Positions 8,193 through 17,120 of a DNA stretch of 42,293 bases are shown here, piece after piece. A program made the translations under genes and the position numbers. The notes beneath the pieces are model-generated. The model was given only the letters and a program-made list of their open reading frames with translations, was not told the origin of the DNA and ran no database searches. Source of the DNA: Bacteroidaceae bacterium (GTDB lineage Bacteria; Bacteroidota; Bacteroidia; Bacteroidales; Bacteroidaceae); the NCBI GenBank assembly GCA_017554605.1, contig JAFZIA010000124.1, positions 1-42,293 on the forward strand. Direction: 5' to 3'. Within the stretch, counting starts at the first letter, position 1; each line of letters opens with the position of its first letter.

Positions 8193-8969
8193 TTAATCCT
8201 CGGCTGTAACAGCAGGGTGGATACGTTTGAGCGACAGGCCTCCCACAAGCAGACGCTCGTCGGTAAGGCTATCCCCAGGCATATAATATACGTGGCCGCT
8301 CAATGCCTTTATGGCAGCAGTTGTGTTACGCGGCACTTCGAGGGTGTAGCAGCCGTCGTGTGTTATTGTAGCACCCGCAGAACTGCTGGTATTGTCCTTA
8401 TACTCTACAACGAGTGCAATATGTGCCGAAGAAGAGGGTTCATTGCCAGGAGAAACAAAATGCACTGTAGCCGCAAAAGAGACACTGTCGCCGACCACGA
8501 ATGTAGAGTCGGCCTCGTATGCAAACGCCTTGCGTCCCATAAAAGGAGACGACGAGAGCAGCATTATCCTCTCTTCGCGCCACAAGTCGAGAGTATCCCT
8601 GTTGAGCATATCCTTCTCGCTCTTCGCAAGCTTTCTCTCACCGGTCATCAGCGCAACCTCGGTATCCAGCCTGTCGTAGAGACTCGAATATATACTATGC
8701 AGATATTTGGGGTTACGGGCATACCACATCAGTGAGGAGTCGAAATGCTCCTTTGTCACGTTGTGCTTGCCGAACACATAGCCCGCATACAGGCGGCGCT
8801 TATATTCGCCACCCTCGGCGTCGGTGCTCATAGCCTGCACCAGATGATAATCGTAGAGCAATGCCTCCAACTCCGCAGGCTGGATTATATCCTTGGGAAT
8901 ATCCACATTGCACGACACCAGCAGGAACAACGTAGCGCACAGTATATATTTAATTGTCTTTTGTATCAT
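8193..8969 (-). CDS. DUF4296-domain lipoprotein
   Basis: This 258-aa protein has a lipoprotein signal ending LLVSC (Cys20), followed by a DUF4296 domain of about 80 residues (PKDIIQPAELEALLYDYHLV) typical of Bacteroidetes. The C-terminal half is beta-rich with no recognised family. The function is unknown; it is probably an envelope lipoprotein. Its start overlaps the end of lspA by 20 nt, which points to translational coupling with the enzyme that processes lipoproteins. Confidence 0.85.
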   Translation of the reverse strand: MIQKTIKYILCATLFLLVSCNVDIPKDIIQPAELEALLYDYHLVQAMSTDAEGGEYKRRLYAGYVFGKHNVTKEHFDSSLMWYARNPKYLHSIYSSLYDRLDTEVALMTGERKLAKSEKDMLNRDTLDLWREERIMLLSSSPFMGRKAFAYEADSTFVVGDSVSFAATVHFVSPGNEPSSSAHIALVVEYKDNTSSSAGATITHDGCYTLEVPRNTTAAIKALSGHVYYMPGDSLTDERLLVGGLSLKRIHPAVTAED

Positions 8970-9600
8970 CTTTCAACGAAGCGCTTACATATTTGTAATA
9001 GAAGAGTGCAATTGCAATGACACTGCAACTTATGCAGGCATCGGCAAAATTGAAGATTGGGCTGAAGAACACAAAGTGCTCGCCGCCCACAAAAGGCATC
9101 CACTCGGGCCAATCGAACGAGAATAGCGGAAAGTGGAACATATCCACCACCTTGCCGTAGAGGAACTCGCTGTATCCCTCGCCCCAAGGGACAAAGGTTG
9201 CCACAGCAGCGTGGCTGTCGCTGAATATCTCGCCATAGAAAAGACAATCAATGATGTTTCCTGCCGCACCCGCAAGCACAAGGGCTATACACACAATATA
9301 TCCCGTAGGGAATTTGGGGTTGCGCACAATGCGACAGAGGTAGTATGCAAGGAACGATACTGCCACCACCCTGAAGAGTGTCAGGAAGAGCTTGCTGCCA
9401 AGCTCCATTCCAAATGCCATTCCCGGATTCTCGGTAAAATATATGTAGAACCAGTCGCCGCAAACAGCGAAACTCTCGTGCAGATACATAGACAGCTTGA
9501 CGGCTATCTTTATTATCTGGTCTATAATGATGGCAGCCGGCACTATTATCAGTGCCAGCATACCTCTTCTCCTAATTGCCTTTCTGTCGATATTCTCCAT
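8950..9600 (-). CDS. lspA: Signal peptidase II (lipoprotein signal peptidase)
   Basis: This inner-membrane aspartyl protease removes signal peptides from diacylglyceryl-modified prolipoproteins. The protein is 216 aa with four hydrophobic segments. The catalytic aspartates are in GAAGNIIDCLFYG (Asp118) and FNFADACIS (Asp187). It is longer than the about 160 aa of the E. coli enzyme because of a periplasmic insert around residues 121-182, which is usual for Bacteroidales. It overlaps the dksA-like gene by 1 nt (TAATG) and the DUF4296 lipoprotein gene by 20 nt. Confidence 0.95.
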   Translation of the reverse strand: MENIDRKAIRRRGMLALIIVPAAIIIDQIIKIAVKLSMYLHESFAVCGDWFYIYFTENPGMAFGMELGSKLFLTLFRVVAVSFLAYYLCRIVRNPKFPTGYIVCIALVLAGAAGNIIDCLFYGEIFSDSHAAVATFVPWGEGYSEFLYGKVVDMFHFPLFSFDWPEWMPFVGGEHFVFFSPIFNFADACISCSVIAIALFYYKYVSASLKDDTKDN

Positions 9601-9977
9601 TAACTGCGACTATTCTTTGCTTCGATACTGAGTGTTGCGTGGGGAACAGCCATCAGTCGCTCCTTGGAAATAAGTTTTCCTGTCTCACGGCAAATACCGT
9701 AGGTCTTGTTCTCGATGCGAATGAGCGCTGCCTTAAGTCCCTGAATGAATTTTGCCTGACGCTGTGCCAAACGCATCTGCTCCTCGAGTGCCGCTGCATA
9801 GCTGCCGTCCTCGAGCCCCTTGTATGTGGGCGATGTATCGGCAACATCGTTTCCGTCCTCACCGCGCAAGCTGCGCATTATTTTATCGTAGTCACGCTGT
9901 GCAAGCTCCAATTTTTGCATAATTACCGCGCGGAACTCTTCAAGTTCCTCATCGGAATAACGTAGTTTCTCTGACAT
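9600..9977 (-). CDS. TraR/DksA-type zinc-finger regulator
   Basis: This 125-aa protein belongs to the DksA/TraR superfamily, whose members bind RNA polymerase through its secondary channel. A helical hairpin (residues 8-85) is followed by the degenerate finger region TYGICRETGKLISKERL. Only one of the four zinc cysteines remains, which is common in the Bacteroidetes version that keeps the fold without zinc. It is the first gene of the lspA operon (1-nt overlap). A role in transcription control is inferred from the family. Confidence 0.88.
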   Translation of the reverse strand: MSEKLRYSDEELEEFRAVIMQKLELAQRDYDKIMRSLRGEDGNDVADTSPTYKGLEDGSYAAALEEQMRLAQRQAKFIQGLKAALIRIENKTYGICRETGKLISKERLMAVPHATLSIEAKNSRS

Positions 9978-10033
9978 AGTTCTTAGTTTTTTCGGTTATA
10001 GTTAGGTTAGTTAGTTTCTGTCAGTATATAAAT

Positions 10034-10070
10034 GGCCCGCAACGTACATTTGCGATATACGTCACGAGCC
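10034..10070 (-). terminator. Hairpin after ileS
   Basis: The arms 10034-10046 and 10058-10070 form a 13-bp stem (three G-U pairs on the minus strand) with an 11-nt loop, 9 nt after the ileS stop. It is followed by AT-rich sequence, not a pure T run. It probably separates ileS from the dksA-lspA operon. Confidence 0.5.
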
Positions 10071-10078
10071 TAATTTCC

Positions 10079-13000
10079 TTAAAGTTTTTCTATTGCGATA
10101 CGTACAACAACCCCATCGAGGTCGAGTTCCTCGCCAGCCTCGACAGTATCACACAGTGTCACACTCCCGGCAAGCACCTGGTTGGCAATGTGCTCACTGA
10201 ACTGTGCCACAGCCTCGTCGGTAGCGCCGTTCTTGCTTACGCTCACTGCTATTCGGTCCACAATCTCAAGACCGCCGTCCTTACGCATAGCCTGAATCTT
10301 CTTGATAATCTCGCGTGCGATACCCTCGCGCTTGAGTTCCTCGGTAACCTCAACGTCGAGCGCAACGGTGAGCGCGCCTTCGTTGGCAACAGTCCAGCCG
10401 GGAACGTCCTCGCTGAATATCTCAACGTCGGCAATCTCAATCACAGCCTCGTTGCCCTCTACCATAAGAGTTATGCTGCCGTTCTTCTCAAGCTCCGAAA
10501 TCTGCTCCTGCGACATTTCGGTAACAGCTACATTGACGCTCTTCATCAGCTTGCCGAACTTCTTACCCAGTGTACGGAAGTTACACTTGATTTTCTTCAC
10601 AAGAATACCGTCGCCCTCGACAAAGACAAGTTCCTTTACGTTGACCTCGTTGAGTATCAACTGCTTTATAGCCTCAATGCGACTCTTCATCACCTCGTCG
10701 GTTGTGGGTATTGCAATCTTCTGCAGCGGCTGACGCACGATTATCTGCTCCTTCTTGCGCAGTGCAAGCACCATAGACGAAATCTGCTGCGCGAGCTTCA
10801 TACGGTACTCGAGCTCGGTATCCACAAACGCGTCGTCGCACTCGGGATATGTTGCAAGATGTACCGACGAGGCCTGTGCTCTGCCTGTAACGCCTGTGAG
10901 GTCGTTGTAGAGTCTCTCGGCGTAGAAGGGAGCGATGGGAGCCATCAGTCGTGCCACAGTCTCGAGGCAGGTGTATAGTGTCTGGTAAGCCGACAGCTTA
11001 TCGGTGCTCATTCCCGAACCCCAGAAACGCTTGCGGCTCAGACGAACGAACCAGTTGCTCACGTTGTCTATCACAAAGTCCTGAATGAGACGGCCTGCCT
11101 TGGTAGGCTCATAGTCGTTGAGGCAAAGGTTCACGTTCTTTACTAAAGAGTTGAGCTCCGATAGTATCCAACGGTCGAGCTCGGGACGCTCGTTCAAGGG
11201 AACATCTGCCTCTTCGTATGTAAAATTATCCACATTGGCATACATTGTAAAGAAGCTGTATGTCTGGTACAATTTGCCGAAGAACGAACGTGTCACCTCC
11301 TTCACGCCCTCGACATTGAAACGGAGGTTGTCCCAAGGTGCCGAGTTTGTTATCATATACCAGCGCAATGCATCGCTGCCATATTCGTCAATCACCACAA
11401 ACGGGTCTACCGCATTACCCAGACGCTTGGACATCTTATCGCCGTTCTTGTCGAGCACAAGACCGTTCGATATTACAGTCTTGTATGCCACGCTGTCGAA
11501 CACCATTGTTGCTATTGCGTGCAGTGTGTAGAACCAGCCTCGTGTCTGGTCCACTCCCTCGGCAATGAAGTCGGCGGGATAAACCGAGCGGTTGTCGAGT
11601 ATCTCCTTGTTCTCGAAGGGATAGTGTATCTGTGCGTAAGGCATAGCACCCGAGTCGAACCAGACGTCGATGAGGTCGAGCTCACGCTTCATAGGCTTTC
11701 CTGTAGATGAAACGAGGATTATATAGTCGACGTAGGGACGGTGGAGGTCTATCTTGTCGTAGTTCTCCTTGCTGTAGTCACCGGGTACAAAATCCTTCTC
11801 CTTGAGAGGATTGCTCTGCATAATGCCCGCTGCGACAGACTTCTCAATCTCGTCGTAGAGCTCGGCAACCGAACCGATGCATTTCTGCTCGCCGTCCTCG
11901 CTTATCCAGATGGGCAGCGGTGTTCCCCAATAACGGCTACGGCTGAGGTTCCAGTCGTTAAGGTTCTCGAGCCATTTGCCGAAACGTCCTGTACCCGTTG
12001 ACTCGGGCTTCCAGGTTATTGTCGAGTTGAGTTCAGTCATTCTCTCCTTCATCTTCGACGCAGCCACGAACCAACTGTCGAGCGGATAGTAGAGTACGGG
12101 CTTGTCGGTACGCCAGCAGTGGGGATAGTTATGTACGTGCTTCTCTATCTTGAACACCTTGTTCTGCTGCTTGAGGACCATACACAATGCAACGTCGAGT
12201 GTCTCGGCCTTTGCGGCAGCCTTCTCGTCGTAGCGTCCGTCTACGGTATATTGGGGGTCGTATGCGTTCTTTACGTATGCACCTGCGAACTTCGAATAAA
12301 TCTCTGTATCGACGCAGTTTGCTACAAACTCGTCGTCGAGCTCGTCGATGCACCAGAAACGTCCCTGAAAATCGACCATAGGACGTGTCTCGCCCTTCTT
12401 GTTCACCATAAACAGCGAGGGTACACCCGCGGCCTTAGCCACAAAGGCGTCATCGGCACCGAATGTGGGTGCAATGTGCACGATACCTGTTCCGTCCTCG
12501 GTTGTAACATAGTCGCCGGGAATCACGCGGAACGCATCGCAAGAGGCGTCCTTTATTGTCTCGCCCTCCTTCACAATGGGTTTTACCCAGGGGAAGAGCT
12601 GTTCGTAATGCATACCTACAAGGTCGGCACCCTTATACTCGCCTACTACCTTGTAGGGCAGCACCTTGTCGCCCTGCTTGTAGCTGTCGAGAAGGAGCTC
12701 GGCACCTGCGGGGTTGAAATGCGCTGCAAGCAACGCCTTTGCAAGCACCACTGTCACGGGCTCACCTGTATATGCATTGTATGTCTGCACTGCAACATAG
12801 TCAATCTTGGGACCAACGCAAAGTGCCGTATTCGAGGGGAGAGTCCAGGGAGTTGTAGTCCACGCTACGAAATAGGGTGTTCCCCACTCGCTCATCTCGG
12901 GTTTAGGGTCGGTCATACGGAACTGCGCCACCGCCGTTGTATCCTTGACGTCGCGGTAGCAGCCGGGCTGGTTGAGCTCGTGCGAGCTGAGTCCTGTTCC

Positions 13001-13561
13001 CGCTGCGGGTGAATAGGGCTGTATGGTGTATCCCTTGTACAGCAATCCCTTGTCGAAGAGTTGCTTGAGCAACCACCACAATGTCTCGATGTAACTGTTC
13101 TCGTATGTTATATAAGGGTTGTCGAGGTCTACCCAGTAGCCCATACGGCGGGTAAGGTCGGTCCACTCCTTTGTGTACTTCATCACCTCTTCGCGGCAGT
13201 TGCGGTTATAATCGTCAACCGATATTTTCTTTCCGATATCCTCTTTTGTGATATTGAGCTTTTTCTCTACGCCAAGCTCTACGGGCAGTCCGTGGGTATC
13301 CCAGCCAGCTTTACGCTTAACCTGGAAGCCCTTCATTGTCTTGAAACGGCAGAATACGTCCTTGATGCTTCGAGCCATCACGTGGTGGATACCCGGCATT
13401 CCATTGGCCGAAGGAGGTCCTTCGAAAAAGACGAAAGAGGGCGCTCCCTCGCGCTCGGTCATACTCTTTGTAAATACATCGTTTGTGTCCCACTCGCCCA
13501 ATATCTCTTTGTTCAATTGAGGCAAATTCAGTTGGTTGTATACAGGAAATTTCTTTTTCAT
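10079..13561 (-). CDS. ileS: Isoleucyl-tRNA synthetase, type 2 (eukaryote-like)
   Basis: This enzyme charges tRNA-Ile with isoleucine. The start at 13561 (MKKKFPVYNQ) gives 1160 aa. The catalytic Rossmann fold carries an altered first signature, MPGIHH (Gly57-Ile-His-His60) instead of HIGH, and a normal second signature, KMSKR (709-713). The editing domain is inserted between them. The long C-terminal region lacks the zinc-binding cysteines of type 1 bacterial enzymes, which identifies the eukaryote-like IleRS2 type known for mupirocin insensitivity. It has its own promoter (13608-13638) and a downstream hairpin. Confidence 0.96.
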   Translation of the reverse strand: MKKKFPVYNQLNLPQLNKEILGEWDTNDVFTKSMTEREGAPSFVFFEGPPSANGMPGIHHVMARSIKDVFCRFKTMKGFQVKRKAGWDTHGLPVELGVEKKLNITKEDIGKKISVDDYNRNCREEVMKYTKEWTDLTRRMGYWVDLDNPYITYENSYIETLWWLLKQLFDKGLLYKGYTIQPYSPAAGTGLSSHELNQPGCYRDVKDTTAVAQFRMTDPKPEMSEWGTPYFVAWTTTPWTLPSNTALCVGPKIDYVAVQTYNAYTGEPVTVVLAKALLAAHFNPAGAELLLDSYKQGDKVLPYKVVGEYKGADLVGMHYEQLFPWVKPIVKEGETIKDASCDAFRVIPGDYVTTEDGTGIVHIAPTFGADDAFVAKAAGVPSLFMVNKKGETRPMVDFQGRFWCIDELDDEFVANCVDTEIYSKFAGAYVKNAYDPQYTVDGRYDEKAAAKAETLDVALCMVLKQQNKVFKIEKHVHNYPHCWRTDKPVLYYPLDSWFVAASKMKERMTELNSTITWKPESTGTGRFGKWLENLNDWNLSRSRYWGTPLPIWISEDGEQKCIGSVAELYDEIEKSVAAGIMQSNPLKEKDFVPGDYSKENYDKIDLHRPYVDYIILVSSTGKPMKRELDLIDVWFDSGAMPYAQIHYPFENKEILDNRSVYPADFIAEGVDQTRGWFYTLHAIATMVFDSVAYKTVISNGLVLDKNGDKMSKRLGNAVDPFVVIDEYGSDALRWYMITNSAPWDNLRFNVEGVKEVTRSFFGKLYQTYSFFTMYANVDNFTYEEADVPLNERPELDRWILSELNSLVKNVNLCLNDYEPTKAGRLIQDFVIDNVSNWFVRLSRKRFWGSGMSTDKLSAYQTLYTCLETVARLMAPIAPFYAERLYNDLTGVTGRAQASSVHLATYPECDDAFVDTELEYRMKLAQQISSMVLALRKKEQIIVRQPLQKIAIPTTDEVMKSRIEAIKQLILNEVNVKELVFVEGDGILVKKIKCNFRTLGKKFGKLMKSVNVAVTEMSQEQISELEKNGSITLMVEGNEAVIEIADVEIFSEDVPGWTVANEGALTVALDVEVTEELKREGIAREIIKKIQAMRKDGGLEIVDRIAVSVSKNGATDEAVAQFSEHIANQVLAGSVTLCDTVEAGEELDLDGVVVRIAIEKL

Positions 13562-13607
13562 CTTACGTAAGACTATATAGTTTCGCAATATTTTCTATTT
13601 AATCGCG

Positions 13608-13638
13608 CAAAGTTATCAAAAAAAAACAGAAAAGCAAA
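13608..13638 (-). promoter_or_regulatory. Promoter of ileS
   Basis: On the minus strand TTTG (13638-13635) and TAACTTTG (13615-13608) are separated by 19 nt, a perfect Bacteroidetes promoter 46 nt before the ileS ATG. Confidence 0.7.
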
Positions 13639-13765
13639 GGAAAAAAGCATCATAAATATGTTGTATACAATATATATGGAGGCGATTTCATTCACACGGC
13701 ATAAGAAATTGCTGCTTCCCGAAGAATCCCGAAACAGAATACAGAGAATTTTCCACATCGCTCAA

Positions 13766-13798
13766 GAGAAAAAAGCGGGGCAGACTACCCTACCCCGC
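13766..13798 (-). terminator. Terminator of the kinase-RapZ gene
   Basis: GCGGGG and CCCCGC (13775-13780 and 13793-13798) form a stem followed on the minus strand by TTTTTTCTC, 26 nt after the stop at 13824. Confidence 0.8.
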
Positions 13799-13823
13799 AA
13801 AACCCACATAAAACAACCCGCCA

Positions 13824-15248
13824 TCACCGCGCCTCAAGGGTATAGGCAACCCCCTGCATCTTATGGTTGACATTCACTTTTATGCCATACTTCTGCGACA
13901 AATGACGCGCCATAAACTCGGCCGAGTAGACCGAGCGGTGCTGTCCGCCGGTGCAGCCGAAGCACACCTGAATATGATGGAACCCGCGCTCAAGATACTC
14001 CTCGACCATCGTATCGACCAGCGAAGAGGCATTTGCAAGAAACGCTGCAATCCCGCTCTTCTCCTCGAGAAACCTCTTTACCGGTTCGTCCATTCCCGTA
14101 AGTTTCTTGTAAGGCTCGTAGCGTCCGGGATTGTGCACCGCACGGCAATCGAACACAAAGCCGCCGCCATTACCCGAATAATCGTCGGGGATACCTCTGT
14201 GATACGAAAAGCTGTAGACATCTACCACGAGACCCGCGTTCTTTTGCGGAGCGAAACGGGGCAGCGCCGCCACCCGGGCAAGCACGTCGCACAGCGTCGG
14301 GAAACGGTCGCACACAGCAGCAAGAAGTCCATTGAGCCCCGCAAGCGCAGCGGGGATACTCTCCACGAACTTTTTCTTGCGCTCAAAGATACCGCGGTAG
14401 CCGTACGTGCCCAAATTCTGCAAAAGGCGGAAGATGCGGAAAATATCCAGCGTCTGCAGGAAGTGCGCGCGGTCCACCTTGCGGTAGCGCGCGAGCGACT
14501 GCATATAGGCATCGAGCATAGCCTCAACAACCTCGGGGGTATATTTTGCACGCGCCTGTCCCACGAACGACGCAACGTCGTAATAGACAGGACCTTTGCG
14601 TCCACCCTGAAAATCGATGAAATAGGGACGTTCATCGTGCCACATCACATTGCGCGACTGAAAATCGCGGTACATAAACGTGTCGCACTCCTCGCGCAGG
14701 AGAATATCGGCAATAGACTCGAACTCATTCTCGAGCGCATTCTCGTCGAACTCCACGCCCACCCCTTTGAGGAAACAATATTTAAAATAGTTCAAGTCCC
14801 ACATCACCGTGCGGCGGTCGAACGCCGCCACAGGATAGCAGACGTCAAAATCGAGGTTACGTGCAACACCATACTGAATATCGGGCAGCAGCGACATAAC
14901 GCGGCACAGAGCCTCGCGCTCGTGCGGCAAGAAACAGCCCGCCTCGCGTCCCTCTTTCATATACATAAAGAGCGAGGCATCGCCCAGGTCCGTCTGCATA
15001 TAGCAGAGCCCGTCGTCCGACACAGCCACCACACGCGGGGCATCAACGCCGCACTCCTCAAGAGCACGCGCAATGGCAACAAACGCCCTGTTCTCCTCGA
15101 CCGACGTACCTACAGCACCAATCAGCGAGAGTCCCTCGGCCGTCATACGGTAATAGGCGCGGTTGGAGCCGTCGCCCGTCAACTTCTGTACGCTCTGCGG
15201 GGCAACACCCGCATATTGGGCAAAAAGCCCTCTCAATATATCTTCCAT
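13824..15248 (-). CDS. APH-like sugar kinase fused to RapZ C-terminal domain
   Basis: The start at 15248 (MEDILRGLF) gives 474 aa. Residues 1-325 form an aminoglycoside-phosphotransferase-type kinase with catalytic FMYRDFQSRNVMW (Asp195, Asn200) and metal-binding FIDFQGG (Asp212). This is close to AmgK, the anomeric kinase for N-acetylmuramate/N-acetylglucosamine in cell-wall recycling. Residues 335-474 match the C-terminal domain of RapZ, with CFGCTGGQHRSVYSAE; in E. coli that domain binds glucosamine-6-phosphate and small RNAs. The RapZ N-terminal P-loop domain is absent. The fusion suggests an amino-sugar kinase with a sugar-sensing module. The substrate is inferred, not shown. Confidence 0.85.
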   Translation of the reverse strand: MEDILRGLFAQYAGVAPQSVQKLTGDGSNRAYYRMTAEGLSLIGAVGTSVEENRAFVAIARALEECGVDAPRVVAVSDDGLCYMQTDLGDASLFMYMKEGREAGCFLPHEREALCRVMSLLPDIQYGVARNLDFDVCYPVAAFDRRTVMWDLNYFKYCFLKGVGVEFDENALENEFESIADILLREECDTFMYRDFQSRNVMWHDERPYFIDFQGGRKGPVYYDVASFVGQARAKYTPEVVEAMLDAYMQSLARYRKVDRAHFLQTLDIFRIFRLLQNLGTYGYRGIFERKKKFVESIPAALAGLNGLLAAVCDRFPTLCDVLARVAALPRFAPQKNAGLVVDVYSFSYHRGIPDDYSGNGGGFVFDCRAVHNPGRYEPYKKLTGMDEPVKRFLEEKSGIAAFLANASSLVDTMVEEYLERGFHHIQVCFGCTGGQHRSVYSAEFMARHLSQKYGIKVNVNHKMQGVAYTLEAR

Positions 15249-15288
15249 AATATAATACTCTACATTTACAAAATGAAACTCAAACACG

Positions 15289-15319
15289 CGAAGATATTAC
15301 AAAATGTACAACAAACAAA
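15289..15319 (-). promoter_or_regulatory. Promoter of the kinase-RapZ gene
   Basis: On the minus strand TTTG (15319-15316) and TATCTTCG (15296-15289) are 19 nt apart, 40 nt before the ATG at 15248. The -7 box differs from TAnnTTTG at one base. Confidence 0.5.
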
Positions 15320-15487
15320 AACAGAATGCCATTTATTTGCGTTCAATATCATACACAGAGATATACATTTTTCCCGATAAAGCAACAACTTTGCATAAAA
15401 AAGTAGTATTTTAACGCTATTATCGAACATTTTTCTCTTTTTTTCAAAAAAAATCTTACTTTTCTTCATTTTTTAATCAAAAAACCA

Positions 15488-15495
15488 TATCTTCG
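15488..15495 (+). promoter_or_regulatory. Candidate -7 box of gdhA
   Basis: TATCTTCG lies 38 nt before the gdhA ATG. No good TTTG at the expected distance was seen. Confidence 0.35.
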
Positions 15496-15533
15496 CGACA
15501 GATAAAAACAAAAACCAAATAAACATTATAACG

Positions 15534-16868
15534 ATGAAAGTCGAAACAACACTTGAGAACCTAAAGAAAAGATTCCCCAACGAGCCCGAGTATTTCCAGG
15601 CTGTTGAGGAGGTACTCCGCTCAATTGAGGAGGAGTACAACAAGCACCCCGAATTCGAAGCATACAACCTCATCGAGCGCCTCTGTATCCCCGACCGCAT
15701 CTTCACCTTCCGCGTAACCTGGATGGACGACAACGGCAAGATACAGGTGAACACCGGCTACCGCGTACAGCACAACAATGCCATCGGACCATACAAAGGA
15801 GGTATACGTTTCCACCCCTCGGTAAACGTAGGCATATTGAAATACCTTGCATTTGAGCAGACATTCAAGAACTCGCTCACCACACTTCCTATGGGTGGCG
15901 CAAAGGGCGGTTCCGACTTCGACCCCAAAGGCAAGAGCGACGCCGAGGTAATGCGTTTCTGCCAGGCCTTCATCACTGAGTTGTGGCGACACATCGGTCC
16001 CGAGATGGACGTTCCCGCAGGCGACATCGGCGTAGGCGGCCGCGAGGTGGGCTATATGTTCGGAATGTACAAGAAGCTCACACGCGAGTTCAACGGAGTA
16101 TTCACCGGCAAGGGCATCGAGTTTGGCGGTTCGCTCATTCGTCCCGAGGCTACCGGCTACGGCAACATCTACTTCTTGCGCGAGATGCTCAAGATGCGCG
16201 GACTCGAACTCAAGGGCAAGACCTGCCTTGTATCGGGCTCGGGCAACGTAGCACAGTACACTGTAGAGAAGGTTATCCAGCTCGGCGGCAAGGTACTTAC
16301 AATGAGCGACTCGAACGGCTACATCTACGACCCCGACGGCATCGACCGCGAGAAGCTCGACTTTATTATGGAGCTCAAGAATGTACGCCGCGGACGTATC
16401 AAGGAGTATGCCGACAAATACGGCTGCAAATACGTACCCGACGCAAAGCCCTGGGGCGAGGTTGCCGACATCGCACTCCCCTCGGCTACACAGAACGAGA
16501 TTAACGGCGACCACGCACGCCAGCTTGTTGCAAACGGAGTCATCGCAGTATCGGAGGGAGCGAATATGCCCTCTACCCCCGAGGCTATCCACGTGTTCCA
16601 GGAGGCAAAGATTATGTACGCTCCCGGAAAGGCATCGAATGCCGGCGGCGTATCGGTATCGGGTCTCGAAATGTCGCAGAACTCATACAAGCTCAACTGG
16701 AGCAGCGCCAAGGTAGACGAGAAGCTGCACGAGATTATGCACAATATCCACAGCGCTTGCGTAAAATACGGTATGCGCGAAGATGGCTACATCGACTACG
16801 TAAAGGGCGCGAACGTAGCGGGCTTCCTGAAAGTTGCAAAGGCAATGATGGCACAGGGTGTTGTATAA
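15534..16868 (+). CDS. gdhA: NADP-type glutamate dehydrogenase
   Basis: This cytoplasmic enzyme converts 2-oxoglutarate and ammonium to glutamate. The 444 aa match the hexameric class I family. The substrate-binding part includes GPYKGGIRFHPSVN and LPMGGAKGGSDFDPKG (catalytic Lys124), and AGDIGVGGREVGYMFG follows. The nucleotide-binding Rossmann domain has SGSGNVAQY near residue 235. NADP(H) preference is inferred from overall similarity to the anabolic Bacteroides enzyme. It stands alone on the plus strand between its promoter region and a strong terminator. Confidence 0.95.
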   Translation: MKVETTLENLKKRFPNEPEYFQAVEEVLRSIEEEYNKHPEFEAYNLIERLCIPDRIFTFRVTWMDDNGKIQVNTGYRVQHNNAIGPYKGGIRFHPSVNVGILKYLAFEQTFKNSLTTLPMGGAKGGSDFDPKGKSDAEVMRFCQAFITELWRHIGPEMDVPAGDIGVGGREVGYMFGMYKKLTREFNGVFTGKGIEFGGSLIRPEATGYGNIYFLREMLKMRGLELKGKTCLVSGSGNVAQYTVEKVIQLGGKVLTMSDSNGYIYDPDGIDREKLDFIMELKNVRRGRIKEYADKYGCKYVPDAKPWGEVADIALPSATQNEINGDHARQLVANGVIAVSEGANMPSTPEAIHVFQEAKIMYAPGKASNAGGVSVSGLEMSQNSYKLNWSSAKVDEKLHEIMHNIHSACVKYGMREDGYIDYVKGANVAGFLKVAKAMMAQGVV

Positions 16869-16886
16869 CAACCGTTCCTACATACA

Positions 16887-16924
16887 ACAAAAATATCCGC
16901 TACCTACGTGGCGGATATTTTTGT
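16887..16924 (+). terminator. Terminator of gdhA
   Basis: A perfect 14-bp stem (16887-16900 and 16911-16924) with a 10-nt loop ends in TATTTTTGT, 18 nt after the gdhA stop. Confidence 0.88.
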
Positions 16925-16974
16925 TATACACTTAAAATTCAATTACTTACACTATTTATCAAGTAAAGTTTCAA

Positions 16975-17095
16975 GAAAAAAGGACTCAGACGCCCCTCTT
17001 TGCGACAACTCTCTCCCGGCTAAAGCAGTACTCCCTCTATTATAAACAGAGGGAGGGCCCGCTGTCGCGAAGCGAGTGAGGAGTTCAAAAAACAT
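16975..17095. repeat. Intergenic repeat-like element with hairpin
   Basis: This is a GC-richer block in an AT-rich gap. It contains an 8-bp hairpin, CTCCCTCT...AGAGGGAG (17031-17038 and 17048-17055), and the string GCGAAGCGAGTGAGGAGTTC, which I recall as recurring between genes in Bacteroidales genomes. It codes for nothing recognisable. It could act as terminator of the minus-strand kinase gene. Confidence 0.4.
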
Positions 17096-17100
17096 TTAGC

Positions 17101-17119
17101 TTACAAGGGGTATTTGTAA
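17101..17119 (-). other. Short inverted repeat next to the DGR-like variable region
   Basis: TTACAA-N7-TTGTAA sits 1 nt after the stop codon of the kinase-FGE gene. Known diversity-generating retroelements often have a hairpin or cruciform just downstream of the variable region. The stem is only 6 bp, so support is modest. Confidence 0.35.
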
Positions 17120-17120
17120 A

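Noticed and set aside
7994..8248. 84-codon minus-strand frame overlapping the small gene after DUF4296
   Set aside because: It begins inside the DUF4296 gene and is low in domain-like character; the frame at 7891-8169 has the better spacing.
13573..13758. 61-codon minus-strand frame upstream of ileS
   Set aside because: It spans the consensus ileS promoter and is Phe-rich AT sequence; judged non-coding.
13863..15380. 505-codon open frame on the plus strand
   Set aside because: It is antisense to the kinase-RapZ gene, whose catalytic motifs are clear; this frame has no recognisable domain.
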